In this document: piece by piece, positions 16,487-25,052 of the stretch | How positions within the stretch are numbered: position 1 is the first letter of the stretch | Layout of the letters: every line of letters begins with the position of its first letter | Origin: Bradyrhizobium sp. | GTDB taxonomy: Bacteria; Pseudomonadota; Alphaproteobacteria; Rhizobiales; Xanthobacteraceae | Direction of reading: 5' to 3' | Length of the DNA: 64,000 nucleotides | Assembly: GCF_022844465.1 (NCBI RefSeq) | Contig: NZ_JALHLP010000001.1 | Span: forward strand, 434,001-498,000 | Notes under the pieces: model-generated | Databases searched by the model: none | Told to the model about the DNA's origin: nothing | What the model saw: the letters and a program-made list of their open reading frames with translations, nothing else | Program-made: the position numbers and the translations under genes

Positions 16487-18502
16487 TTACGCAAACTCCA
16501 GGATCAGCGCGTCCACGGCGAGCGTCGCCCCGGCCGCGGCGTGGATCTTCTTCACGGTGCCGTCGCGCTCGGCGCGCAGCACGTTCTGCATCTTCATCGC
16601 CTCCACCACCGCCAGCGTCTCGCCGGATTTGACCTCCTGTCCCTCGCTCACGGCGATCGACACCACAAGGCCGGGCATCGGGCACAACAGCTTCTTGCCG
16701 GTGTCGGCCGCCGAGGTCACCGGCATCAGCCGCGCCGCCGCCGCCTCGCTTTCGGTGAAGACGTTGACCGGCACCTCATAACCCTGGTGCGCCAGGCGGA
16801 TGCCGTTGGGGATCGCGCGCACCTGCATCGCCACCGGATGGCCGTCGATGGCGCCCTGCCAGACCGGCTCGCCCGGCTTCCAGTTCGAGACCAGATTGTG
16901 CGGATTGCCCGGCAGCCCATCGGCGCCGATGAAGCGCACGGCGATGCCGTCGGCCTCGCGCGCCACGTCGAGCGCGATCTCCGCGCGATCAAGCCACACC
17001 GCGCGGCGGCGCTCGCGCTGCACCAGCCGGCCGTTCATCTGTCCCGAGATCTGCCGCTTGCGCTCGCCCAGCACGTGGTCGATCGCGGCCGCCACCGCGG
17101 CCAGCCGCCGCGCGATCTCGCCTTCCGGCGGGCGCGCGAAAAACCCCTTCGGGAATTCCTCGGCGATGAAGCCGGTGGAAAGCCTGCCCTCGCGCCAGCG
17201 CGGATGGCTCATCAGCGCCGACAGGAACGGAATGTTGTGCCTGATACCGTCGATGTAAAACGCATCGAGGGCGGTTGATTGCGCCTCAATGGCGGCGGCC
17301 CGCGACGGCGCGTGGGTCACGAGCTTGGCGATCATCGGATCGTAGTGGATCGATATCTCGCCGCCCTCCTGCACGCCGGTGTCGTTGCGGACGGTGATGC
17401 CGTCATGGCTGGCCTCGGCGGGCGGGCGGTACTTCACCAGCCGGCCGATCGACGGCAGGAAGTTGCGGTAGGGATCCTCGGCATAGACGCGCGATTCCAC
17501 CGCCCAGCCGGTCAGCGTCACGTCCTTCTGCGCCAGCTTGAGCTTCTCGCCGGCGGCGACCCGGATCATCTGCTCGACGAGGTCGATGCCGGTGACGAGT
17601 TCGGTAACGGGGTGTTCGACCTGCAGGCGGGTGTTCATTTCCAGGAAGAAGAAGCTCTTGTCCTGGCCGGCGACAAACTCGACGGTGCCGGCGGAATCGT
17701 AGTTGACGGCTTTCGCCAGCGCGACCGCCTGCTCGCCCATCTTGCGGCGGGTGGTCTCGTCAAGCAGCGGCGATGGCGCTTCCTCGATCACCTTCTGGTT
17801 TCGCCGCTGGATCGAGCATTCGCGCTCGCCGAGATAGATCACATTGCCATGCTTGTCGCCGAGCACCTGGATTTCGATGTGCCGGGGATCGACGATGAAT
17901 TTCTCGATGAAGACGCGGTCGTCGCCGAACGAGGATTTGGCCTCGGCGGTGGCGAGGTTGAAGCCTTCGGCGACCTCGGCCTTCGAATGCGCGATCCGCA
18001 TGCCCTTGCCGCCGCCGCCGGCGGAGGCCTTGATCATCACGGGGTAGCCGATCTGGTCGGCGATCGTGACCGCGTGCCTTTCGTCCTCGATGACGCCGAG
18101 ATGTCCCGGCACCGTCGAGACCTTGGCTTTCGCGGCGGCCTTCTTGGATTCGATCTTGTCGCCCATCGCGGCGATGGCGCCGGGATTGGGGCCGATGAAG
18201 ACGATGCCGACCTTCTCGAGCGCGCGCGGGAAAGCCTCGCGTTCCGACAGGAAGCCATAGCCGGGATGCACGGCTTCGGCCCCGCTCTCGCGGCAGGCCG
18301 CCACGATCTTGTCGATCGACAAATAGCTCTCGCTTGCCGCCGGCGGCCCGATCAGCACGGCGTCATCGGCCATTTCGACGTGCAGCGCGTCGCGGTCGGC
18401 CTCGGAATACACCGCTACCGTTTCAATTCCCATCCGGCGCGCAGTCTTGATGACCCGGCAGGCGATCTCGCCGCGATTTGCGATCAGAATTCTTTTGAAC
18501 AT
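16487..18502 (-). CDS. pccA: Propionyl/acyl-CoA carboxylase biotin-containing alpha subunit
   Basis: Biotin-dependent carboxylase subunit of 671 aa. In order: biotin carboxylase N-domain (FKRILIANRGEIACRVI from residue 2), ATP-grasp domain with KASAGGGGKGMRI (about 160-172), EMNTRLQVEHPVTE (about 290-303), the biotin carboxylase C-domain, a BT linker region and the C-terminal biotinyl domain with the lysine-bearing VEAMKMQN (about 634-641). It carboxylates biotin for transfer to propionyl-CoA (to methylmalonyl-CoA). The full length and BT domain favour PccA over acetyl-CoA carboxylase AccC. The beta subunit gene pccB is not adjacent in this window. The start MFKR at 18502 is fixed by the conserved N-terminus. 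Confidence 0.92.
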   Translation of the reverse strand: MFKRILIANRGEIACRVIKTARRMGIETVAVYSEADRDALHVEMADDAVLIGPPAASESYLSIDKIVAACRESGAEAVHPGYGFLSEREAFPRALEKVGIVFIGPNPGAIAAMGDKIESKKAAAKAKVSTVPGHLGVIEDERHAVTIADQIGYPVMIKASAGGGGKGMRIAHSKAEVAEGFNLATAEAKSSFGDDRVFIEKFIVDPRHIEIQVLGDKHGNVIYLGERECSIQRRNQKVIEEAPSPLLDETTRRKMGEQAVALAKAVNYDSAGTVEFVAGQDKSFFFLEMNTRLQVEHPVTELVTGIDLVEQMIRVAAGEKLKLAQKDVTLTGWAVESRVYAEDPYRNFLPSIGRLVKYRPPAEASHDGITVRNDTGVQEGGEISIHYDPMIAKLVTHAPSRAAAIEAQSTALDAFYIDGIRHNIPFLSALMSHPRWREGRLSTGFIAEEFPKGFFARPPEGEIARRLAAVAAAIDHVLGERKRQISGQMNGRLVQRERRRAVWLDRAEIALDVAREADGIAVRFIGADGLPGNPHNLVSNWKPGEPVWQGAIDGHPVAMQVRAIPNGIRLAHQGYEVPVNVFTESEAAAARLMPVTSAADTGKKLLCPMPGLVVSIAVSEGQEVKSGETLAVVEAMKMQNVLRAERDGTVKKIHAAAGATLAVDALILEFA

Positions 18503-18654
18503 GTTTTTTTTGCTTGCGCCTTGGGCTGTATCCTTGGGCAGGATCCTCACCCGCAATGTGACATGCGGGAACACCGGTAACAAACCCGTCGTACAGCAAA
18601 AATCGATGGAGGCAACCGGCTCGCATCGGCGGCCGCCGCCGGCCCCCCGGCCAT

Positions 18655-18864
18655 TCAGCCGGAATAGGCGTTGAACCGGCCTCGCGCATAGGCGTGCGAC
18701 ACCGCCTTCATCAGTTCCCCGACCTCGGCTTCCAGATATTCGTTGGCCACCAGGAGGGCGCGGATTGTCGCCCGCGAATCGCCGCCACAGGCGGAAATGG
18801 CGTCGTCGATCGCGGCTTCCAGTTCGTCACTCGCGGCAGGCCTCGGGGTCGGAGCGCAGGTCAT
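18655..18864 (-). CDS. Small helical hypothetical protein, 69 aa
   Basis: Short soluble acidic protein, with ATG at 18864 (MTCAPTPRP); the longer frame begins with TTG and is less likely. It is almost wholly helical in appearance: DELEAAIDDAISACGGD, then ATIRALLVANEYLEAEVGELMKAVSHAYARGRF. Proteins ending with such a KAVSxAYxRGRF tail occur, as I recall, across Bradyrhizobium as unannotated small proteins. Function is unknown. It sits upstream of pccA on the same strand with a 152-bp gap, so a separate transcript is likely. Confidence 0.65.
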   Translation of the reverse strand: MTCAPTPRPAASDELEAAIDDAISACGGDSRATIRALLVANEYLEAEVGELMKAVSHAYARGRFNAYSG

Positions 18865-19055
18865 CACGTTTTCCAGATCGCATTGATGATTTATGTTCTC
18901 TTTTTGTTCGGGTGAAGTCAATGCATTGTTACGCCGAACGAAAAGTCACACAGGCAATTTCTCCGCTGCACCTTCCTCGCCGGTCAGCCGGCGGCGTCTT
19001 GGTTTGATCATGCGGAACTGCCATAGAAGTTGCGGCGGCGCGGAATGGATCTGAC

Positions 19056-19823
19056 GTGAAACAATTTCAGTCTCGGTGCCTGCTGGTCGTGGCGCTGCTT
19101 TCGATCGTTGCGGCGAGCCAGGGCTGGGCCGCCGCGGGCACCGTCCGCAGCGGCGGCGCAATCCAGCTTGGCAGTGTCACCTACCGGCTCGACGGCGTCG
19201 ACGTCCCGCCGATCGACCAGCTCTGCATCAACGAACACGCCGATGTCTGGACCTGCGGCATCGAGGCGCGCGATCAACTGGCGAAGATGATCGCCGGCAA
19301 GCAGGTGCGCTGCGACGATCTCGGCGCTGATCCCGCCTACCGTAAACGGCGCATCGGCGTGTGCCGGGTCGAGGGCGAAACCACGAGTCTCGGCCAGTTG
19401 CTCATCGGCATGGGATTCGCCCTGAATGCCGTGACGTCCGCCGCGCGCTTCAAGACGGACGAAGCCCGCGCCAGGGAAGCGCGCCAGGGAATGTGGAAAG
19501 GCTGCTTTGTCGCGCCGCGCGAGTTCCGCATCGGACGCACGGACGGCGTCCTGCTCGGCGCGGCCTGCAGCCCTGAACGCGACCGCGAAATTCGCAAGGC
19601 CTTGTTTCCCGAACATGCGGCGATGCCGCCAGGTTGCAACATCAAGGGCAAGTACGCCGTCCGCGCCCGCGTCACCGGGAACCGCGGCATTTATCATTTG
19701 CAAGCGTGCCGTTCTTACCCCGGCTTGACCGAGCCGGATCGATGGTTCTGCTCGGAGGAGGACGCTCAGGCGGACGGGTTCCGCCGCGCGTATAATTGCC
19801 GCGCGAATAGCAAGGGAAAATGA
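19056..19823 (+). CDS. Exported thermonuclease (SNase)-like protein
   Basis: Protein of 255 aa with a signal peptide (about residues 1-26, LLVVALLSIVAASQGWAAA). An SNase-like OB-fold domain follows: GGAIQLGSVTYRLDGVDVPPIDQLC, then ARDQLAKMIAGKQVRCDDL and RRIGVCRVEGETTSLGQLL, ending with EARQGMWKGCF. The usual nuclease Arg of RLDGVD and the later Glu in the VEGET segment are placed as expected, but I cannot confirm a full active site. Extra C-terminal residues (about 165-255) contain NIKGKYAVRARVTGNRGIYHLQACRSY, like the surface Ca2+-dependent nuclease tail module CNIKGN..IYH. Expected location is the periplasm or cell surface. Confidence 0.8.
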   Translation: MKQFQSRCLLVVALLSIVAASQGWAAAGTVRSGGAIQLGSVTYRLDGVDVPPIDQLCINEHADVWTCGIEARDQLAKMIAGKQVRCDDLGADPAYRKRRIGVCRVEGETTSLGQLLIGMGFALNAVTSAARFKTDEARAREARQGMWKGCFVAPREFRIGRTDGVLLGAACSPERDREIRKALFPEHAAMPPGCNIKGKYAVRARVTGNRGIYHLQACRSYPGLTEPDRWFCSEEDAQADGFRRAYNCRANSKGK

Positions 19824-19878
19824 GACTGGCGAAGCTCGCGTGTCCTGTGAGAAACTTCGGCAAAGGTTGCCGGTACGC

Positions 19879-22326
19879 ATGACTTCCAATAGTTCAAGCC
19901 TCGAGTCCGAAACCGCCGCCGAAGGATTGCGGGAACACCTGCAGGAAATTGCGCGCGAGCGCGATCGCGCCTATCGCGCCCTGGCCGAGCGCGAGGCCGA
20001 GTTGGCGCGGATCCAGCGCATCGGTCGGGTCGGCGGCGTCGAGGTCGACTTCCGCGAGGGCTTCAAGAACCGCCGCTCGCCGGAATATCTCATCATCCAC
20101 GGCCTGCCGCCGGAAGCAGCCAACGAATCCCACGAAGCCTGGGTCAACCGGATCCACCCCGACGACCGCGAGCCCACGGTTAAACGGTTCCTGGACGCCC
20201 TTGCCGGGCGCGACGAAGATTATTCGGCGACCTATCGCATCGTGCGGCCGAACGACGGCCAGACGCGCTGGATTGACGTCGTCGCCAAGATCGAGCGCGA
20301 CGCCGACGGACGGGCGCTTCGCCTGGTGGGCGCCCATATCGACGCCACCGACCGCATGCTGGCGCAGGAAAAACTGCGCGAAAGCGAGGAGCGCTTCCGC
20401 GCCATCGCCGACAGCGCGCCGATACCGATCTGGGTCACCCGTCTCGATCGCACCCGCTCGTTCGCCAACCGCGCCTATCTGGACTTCCTGGGGCTGCCGT
20501 TCGACCAGGCCGTCATGTTCGACTGGCGCAAGCGGGTACACCCGGACGACCTGCAGCGCATCCTGAAGGAGCAGGTCGCAGGCGAATCCTCCCTGAAGCC
20601 GTTCGTGCTGGAGGCCCGCTACGCGCGCGCTGACGGACAATGGCGATGGCTGCGTTCGGAATCCCAGCCGCGCTTTGATCCGACCGGCAAGCACATCGGC
20701 TTCATCGGCGTCGCGCTCGACGTCACCGCCGCCAAGCAGGCGGAAGTCGATCTGCGTCGGCTGAACGAGAGCCTCGAATTGCGGATCAGGGAACGAACGG
20801 CGCAACTGGAATCCAGCGAGGCGCAGATGCGCGCCATTTTCGAGACCAGCCATCAGTACCAGGCGCTGCTGGGCCGGGATGGCGACCTGCTGTACGCGAA
20901 CAGGACCTCGCTGGCCGGAATCCGCAGCGAGGCCCATGAGGTGGTGGGCATGCGGTTCTGGCAAACGCCGTGGTTTTCCGGAACCGTAGGCATGCACGAC
21001 GCGGTGCGCGACGCCTTCGCCGCCGTGATGCGGGGTGAGGAATTCCAGAGTGAGATGCTGCTGAATCTGCCGATCGGCGCCCGTCATTTCGACTTCACGA
21101 TGCGCCCGCTGCGCGACCAGCACGGCGCCATCATCGGCGCGGTGCCCGAGGCGGTCGACATCACCGCGCGCCGCCACGGCGAGGAAGCGCTGCGTCAGTC
21201 GCAGAAGATGGAAGCGGTCGGACAATTGACCGGCGGGGTCGCCCACGACTTCAACAATCTGCTCACCATCATTCGTTCCGCGACCGATTTCCTGCGCCGC
21301 CGTGACTTGCCCGAAGAGCGACGCCGGCGCTACGTCGATGCGATCTCCGAGACCGTGGACCGTGCTTCCACCTTGACCGGTCAATTGCTGGCGTTTGCGC
21401 GCAGGCAGCCGCTGAAACCGCAGGTTTTCAATGTCGGCGCCCAGGTGGAAACCGTGGCGCAGTTGATGCGCCCGCTGGTCGGCGACCGGATCAGGATCGA
21501 CGTCGAGATCGCCGACACCGACTGTTTTGCGATTGCCGATATCGCCCAATTCGAAACCGCCCTGATGAACCTCGCCGTCAACGGCCGCGATGCCATGGGC
21601 GGCCAGGGTAAGCTGGCCCTGCGCGTCAGGAAGGTGACGGCGATTCCCCCGCTTCGCGCCCAGCCCGCCCGCAGCGGCGACTTCGTCGCCGTCGACATGG
21701 CCGACACCGGCGTCGGCATCGCGCCGGAGTTGCGTGAAACCATCTTCGAGCCGTTCTTCACCACCAAGGAAGTCGGCAAGGGAACCGGCCTTGGCCTGAG
21801 CCAGGCCTTCGGCTTCGCCAAGCAGTCCGGGGGCGATATCGAGGTCGCCAGCGCGCCCGGACAGGGCGCGGCCTTCACGATCTACCTGCCACAGGCCACC
21901 AGGCCGCCGGAGGCAACTAGCGTGGCCGTGACCGGTCCCGAACCGGCCGCGCGGGGCCGCGGCTACCGCGTCCTGGTGGTCGAGGACAATGACGACGTCG
22001 GGCGGTTCTCCACCGAGCTGCTGGAAGACCTCGGATACACGGTCCGACGTGTGAGCAGCGCCGACGCCGCGCTCGCCATCCTTGCCGAGGACGGTTTTGC
22101 CGCCGACCTCGTGTTTACCGACGTCATCATGCCCGGCATGAACGGCGTCGAACTGGCCGGTATCCTCCGGCAGCGCTATCCCGGTCTGGCGGTGGTGCTG
22201 ACCAGCGGCTACAGCGACGCGCTGGCGGAAAGCGCTGACCGCGGTTTTGAGCTGATCCAGAAGCCTTATTCGGTGGAATTGCTGTCGCGGGTTCTCAGGA
22301 AAGCGATTTCCAGGGCGCGCCCATAG
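19879..22326 (+). CDS. Multi-PAS hybrid sensor histidine kinase with receiver
   Basis: Soluble kinase of 815 aa (start MTSNSSSLE; an upstream in-frame GTG/ATG would add up to 13 residues). An N-terminal coiled-coil stretch precedes three PAS/PAC units (about residues 35-165, 170-300 and 320-440). The phosphoacceptor helix has His456 in GGVAHDFNN; the HATPase domain has NLAVNGRDAM, ADTGVGI and GKGTGLGLS; and the C-terminal receiver has VVEDNDD and Asp748 in FTDVIMPGMNG. The kinase and receiver parts are very similar in plan to the hybrid kinase at 13.4 kb. No membrane helix is visible. It begins 55 bp after the nuclease-like gene. No cognate regulator is nearby. Confidence 0.93.
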   Translation: MTSNSSSLESETAAEGLREHLQEIARERDRAYRALAEREAELARIQRIGRVGGVEVDFREGFKNRRSPEYLIIHGLPPEAANESHEAWVNRIHPDDREPTVKRFLDALAGRDEDYSATYRIVRPNDGQTRWIDVVAKIERDADGRALRLVGAHIDATDRMLAQEKLRESEERFRAIADSAPIPIWVTRLDRTRSFANRAYLDFLGLPFDQAVMFDWRKRVHPDDLQRILKEQVAGESSLKPFVLEARYARADGQWRWLRSESQPRFDPTGKHIGFIGVALDVTAAKQAEVDLRRLNESLELRIRERTAQLESSEAQMRAIFETSHQYQALLGRDGDLLYANRTSLAGIRSEAHEVVGMRFWQTPWFSGTVGMHDAVRDAFAAVMRGEEFQSEMLLNLPIGARHFDFTMRPLRDQHGAIIGAVPEAVDITARRHGEEALRQSQKMEAVGQLTGGVAHDFNNLLTIIRSATDFLRRRDLPEERRRRYVDAISETVDRASTLTGQLLAFARRQPLKPQVFNVGAQVETVAQLMRPLVGDRIRIDVEIADTDCFAIADIAQFETALMNLAVNGRDAMGGQGKLALRVRKVTAIPPLRAQPARSGDFVAVDMADTGVGIAPELRETIFEPFFTTKEVGKGTGLGLSQAFGFAKQSGGDIEVASAPGQGAAFTIYLPQATRPPEATSVAVTGPEPAARGRGYRVLVVEDNDDVGRFSTELLEDLGYTVRRVSSADAALAILAEDGFAADLVFTDVIMPGMNGVELAGILRQRYPGLAVVLTSGYSDALAESADRGFELIQKPYSVELLSRVLRKAISRARP

Positions 22327-22385
22327 GCCGATGGCGGCCCTCCGGGCCTCAGCGGAGCGGAATAGCAGGCGTAACAGCGACGAGA

Positions 22386-22919
22386 TCAGGCGGTGGCGGC
22401 TTCCGCCATTTCATCTTCCTTCAGACTGCACTCGATCAACCCGCCGTCGACGGCGAAGGTCGAGAACGGCGATTGCTCCTTCGCAGTCTGTAGCGCGGCG
22501 AAAAACTGGGAATCGCCGGGGCTTTTCAGGAAGAAGCGGATGTGGCTCGCCAACATCGTGTCCCTGGACAGCCAGACAATACCGGAGAACAGCGCCACCA
22601 TGGTCCGGGCATATTGGCCGACATCCGCAAGCCCCAGCTCGTAGATTGGCGATACCACGACAAACCGCGCGCGCAGGATCGGCGCGGGGTATTTGCTCAT
22701 CATCAGCCGGCTGACCTGGCAGGCGGCGTGAACCCGCTCGCCGTCGGAGAGGCAGTACAGGCTGGGGTTATCGCCCTCCTTGGCGAGGCTGTCGTAAACC
22801 GAAAGGCATCCGGCCGAAAACGTGGAGAAGTCTTCGCCGACGCTTTCGGCGTCTTTCTTCCACTGGCCCTTGATGGTCCGCCACGACCGGTCCGGATCTT
22901 TCATTGGCAGGAGGCGCAT
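22386..22919 (-). CDS. Hypothetical protein, 177 aa
   Basis: Soluble protein without a domain I recognise. Notable segments are KDPDRSWRTIKGQWKKDAES, SVYDSLAKEGDNPSLYCLSDGERVHAACQVSRL, a Pro-containing RARFVVVSPIYELG core and SRDTMLASHIRFFLKSPGDSQFFAAL. The pattern (substrate-like core strands, then ASHIRFFLKSPGD) is vaguely GNAT-like but no acetyl-CoA loop can be identified. A second in-frame start lies at 22904 (MKDPDRSW). It converges on the hybrid kinase gene with a 59-bp gap and stands alone. Confidence 0.7.
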   Translation of the reverse strand: MRLLPMKDPDRSWRTIKGQWKKDAESVGEDFSTFSAGCLSVYDSLAKEGDNPSLYCLSDGERVHAACQVSRLMMSKYPAPILRARFVVVSPIYELGLADVGQYARTMVALFSGIVWLSRDTMLASHIRFFLKSPGDSQFFAALQTAKEQSPFSTFAVDGGLIECSLKEDEMAEAATA

Positions 22920-23080
22920 GGCTGACCGGCGTCGATAAAGGAAGTGACCGCGGTCATTCTAGGCCGCGCGGCCTAACCATTTGTTTACGCCGATATCGGC
23001 GTGCCGGGTATTTGTACGGGCACCCCGCAAATTCTACCACTCCGTGCGAGATTCTGCGTTACTATCAATGGTTTGCAACA

Positions 23081-23338
23081 CTAGCCGGCACGCAGTTTGC
23101 GGTAGAGCACGAAACCGGTGAGAGCGGCTCCGACCAGATTGGACGCCACGATGATCCAGTCCGCCTTGAAGACGCCATACGTAACCCACAGCGAAAGACC
23201 GATCGTCAGCGCCATCAGCGTGCGCAGTGAAAGGTCATCTGTCGGTTGACCGGCCCAGACCTTCTTGACCTGCGGAACGTAGGAAAGCGAACTCAGGAAG
23301 GCCGCGGTTGCGCCAATGAAGGTTTCGACGGGTGGCAT
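23081..23338 (-). CDS. SemiSWEET sugar transporter
   Basis: Bacterial SemiSWEET of 85 aa: one three-helix bundle that works as a dimer to pass sugars through the inner membrane. Helices are about residues 4-22 (TFIGATAAFLSSLSYVPQV), 41-58 (LMALTIGLSLWVTYGVF) and 64-80 (IIVASNLVGAALTGFVL). The PQ-type motif SYVPQVKKVW, the conserved LSLWVTYG and the Asn in ASNLV (substrate-contact position) are all present. Length matches the family exactly. It is the only gene on its transcript. Confidence 0.95.
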   Translation of the reverse strand: MPPVETFIGATAAFLSSLSYVPQVKKVWAGQPTDDLSLRTLMALTIGLSLWVTYGVFKADWIIVASNLVGAALTGFVLYRKLRAG

Positions 23339-23445
23339 GGCTTGGAGGGTCCGGCTAAGGCCCGGGTGACGTCCCCGGTGGTGGAATTCGAAGGGGAAGA
23401 CGCTGCAAGAACTTTATCGTTCCTGAACGGGGAACCAGTTCGCAA

Positions 23446-23538
23446 AGCCGATGTTGATCAAGCCTCGGCGTTCCTCCCCGCGACGTCGAACTGAAGCCCC
23501 GCCGCGTATCCCGACCGGGATTGGCGGGGTTCTTTTTT
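23446..23538 (+). ncRNA. Probable suhB/MmgR-family (alpha-r8) small RNA
   Basis: Intergenic sequence of about 93 bases that looks like the rhizobial sRNA known as suhB/MmgR. A 5' part contains CCGATGTTGAT and a single-stranded CCTCCCC (about 23473-23479). A GC-rich rho-independent terminator follows, with CCCCGCCGCG...TGGCGGGG ending in TTCTTTTTT (23496-23538). From memory, MmgR homologues share the GATGTTGAT start, CCTCCC loops and a strong terminator; this match is recollection, not a search. In Sinorhizobium MmgR limits polyhydroxybutyrate granule formation. The exact 5' end is uncertain. Confidence 0.65.
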
Positions 23539-23579
23539 GTTTGTGTGACTCAAAACCTTGTGGCTTCGCGAGCGCCGGT

Positions 23580-23783
23580 TCAACGCGCCTCGGGCTTCTG
23601 TCCGGGGGGATCGCCGCCCTGGTCCACTCGGCTGACCTGCTGGGCGCGCGCCTTGTCGCGCGGCTGCTCCTGACCCAGCGCGTCACGGACGATGCCCTGG
23701 TCATTGGCCGGCTTTGCTGCGTCGGGCTTTTCCGCCGGTGCGCCCTGCCCTTGTGCGGCGGATTTTTCGTCAGTCTGCTTCAC
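23580..23783 (-). CDS. Small hydrophilic Gln/Asp/Ala-rich protein
   Basis: Protein of 67 aa, very polar and probably disordered, rich in Gln, Ala, Lys, Asp and Pro (VKQTDEKSAAQGQGAPAEKP...). I choose the GTG at 23783 as start because AGGAG lies seven bases upstream; the longer frame lacks such a site. No domain or membrane segment is visible. It lies just downstream, on the opposite strand, of the sRNA terminator. Function is unknown; short disordered proteins like this can be stress proteins. Support is the ribosome site and codon use only. Confidence 0.5.
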   Translation of the reverse strand: MKQTDEKSAAQGQGAPAEKPDAAKPANDQGIVRDALGQEQPRDKARAQQVSRVDQGGDPPGQKPEAR

Positions 23784-24169
23784 CTGGAAACTCCTGTCAC
23801 CAGACAACGGCGTCAGGCGAAAAGGTTTCCCTTTGCTGGGAAGCCGTGCCGGCCGTGAGCGCCTTGCGCATCAGTTGCATACCTCGCGCTGGCCGCTGCT
23901 GATTCCCCCTATCGTCCCGCCCATCACGATTCTGCACCCTTTTTGCACCGGTCTGCAGCCTCCCTGCCCGCAGATGATTTGTCCCGATGTCTGCGGCTGT
24001 TCAGGCGCAGTCGCTGCCTTTGCACGCTCTGACTTGTCACGCTTCGGCTCGTCCTGCCTCGCCGCCGCTGCCGCCGCTTGTCGGGCAAATCACTTCCACA
24101 GGCTGCTTCGCTGATCTGGCAACGGCGAAGCGAGGCAACAGGGTGCGACTCGTTGGCGCGACGGGCGAC

Positions 24170-24740
24170 TCAGCAAACCCTGTCCAGCCCGTCGCGAAAA
24201 GATATTTGACTTTTCTGATAATCCGAAATACCCTATAAACCGCGGGTCTCTTCCCGACAAGAGGGGCGATCGCGCGTCGTCACGAACGTGGGAAGAGATG
24301 CGGTGGACGCAGGCAGCGCCGGCGCGCAAGGGGTTGCAGGGCGGATTTTCCGTGAGCGACTCGCGAGCGCGCGATACGAACGGCGATGGCTTGCGTACGG
24401 CAAAAGCGTGTGGTCCTGGCAACCCGTGGCTGGTGTCAAGCTGGCGGAGATTGCGAAAGCCCGACCGGGCTTTTCGCAATCGTCAATTCGCCGGCGATGG
24501 AGGCAAGACGAATTCGTCTCCAGGGAGAGCGCGCCATAAGCCGTCAACCCATTGCGCAGGGAATGCCGGCGTGCCCCGGCTGTACCTGTATGCTCGTGTG
24601 CGCCCTTTTTCGCATTATTGCACACGAGACCGCGGGTGCAGCAAGCACCCGGCATTCCCTGCTCCCTCTTTGGGGGGAGACGAAGTTCAACCACAGCAAA
24701 CCTCGGGCGCAACACGCCGCGAGAACGCGAACGCATACTC
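24170..24740. repeat. Structured dispersed repeat block with internal hairpins
   Basis: Non-coding block that begins with AAAGATATTTGACTTTTCTG and contains a strong hairpin at 24449-24481 (GATTGCGAAAGCCCG with GGGCTTTTCGCAATC). It also has a long-range 12-bp inverted pair, AGGGAATGCCGG at 24558-24569 and CCGGCATTCCCT at 24649-24660. I recall near-identical phrases (ATCCGAAATAC, CACGCCATAAGCC-like, GGAATGCCGG...CCGGCATTCCC) repeated many times in Bradyrhizobium genomes, often over-predicted as hypothetical genes. That recollection needs a search to confirm. Confidence 0.55.
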
Positions 24741-24743
24741 AGT

Positions 24744-24847
24744 CGTCGTCACCCGCGAAGGCGGGTGATCCAGTATTCCAGAGGCAGTCGTGATTGAACC
24801 GATAAGCCGCGGCGTACTGGATACCCCGCCTGCGCGGGGTATGACGA
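24744..24847. repeat. Intergenic repeat, GCGGGTGATCCAGTATTCC family
   Basis: Paired GC palindromes (ACCCGCGAAGGCGGGTG and ACCCCGCCTGCGCGGGGT) joined by inverted TCCAGTA/TACTGGA boxes. The same design (GCGGGCATCCAGTATTC ... TACTGGATCCCCGCG) recurs at 56842-56913, so it is a second family of dispersed repeats in the window. Confidence 0.8.
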
Positions 24848-24949
24848 TCCGATATGCGGCGATTGCTTTGACGATCCGCGGAGTGGCGATTGCTCCGCGC
24901 CTGTCATCGGGCGCGCATTCGCGCGACCCGGTGGCTCAGCGCAAGCCTC

Positions 24950-25028
24950 GTAGGATGGGTGGAGCGCAGCGATACCCATCATGACCGCCACAAGCGATGA
25001 TGGTATCGCTGCGCTCCACCCATCCTGC
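24950..25028. repeat. Long inverted repeat
   Basis: The arms GGATGGGTGGAGCGCAGCGA and TCGCTGCGCTCCACCCATCC are exact complements, extended by ACC/GGT and separated by a loop of about 30 bases. The whole unit is 79 bases and non-coding. It forms a very stable hairpin and belongs to the intergenic repeats seen beside other genes here. Confidence 0.85.
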
Positions 25029-25052
25029 AAAAAGAACGATCGCCGGATGAAC

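Larger units (their letters stand above)
23784..25052. other. Gene-free block of repeats, about 1.27 kb
   Basis: No reading frame here is convincing on either strand; the long frames lack ribosome sites and read as shadows. The stretch holds a dispersed-repeat-like block (24170-24740), two palindromic elements (24744-24847 and 24950-25028), and a run of low-complexity CT-rich sequence around 23900-24080 (CTGCCTCGCCGCCGCTGCC-type tracts). Confidence 0.6.

Noticed and set aside
19894..21549. 551-codon minus-strand frame inside the large hybrid kinase
   Set aside because: It is an antisense shadow of a high-GC gene; the plus-strand frame has clear PAS/kinase motifs and the minus frame has none.
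24233..24736. 167-codon minus-strand frame in the repeat block
   Set aside because: The block has strong inverted repeats and no ribosome site; frames like this are a common gene-calling artefact in such repeats.
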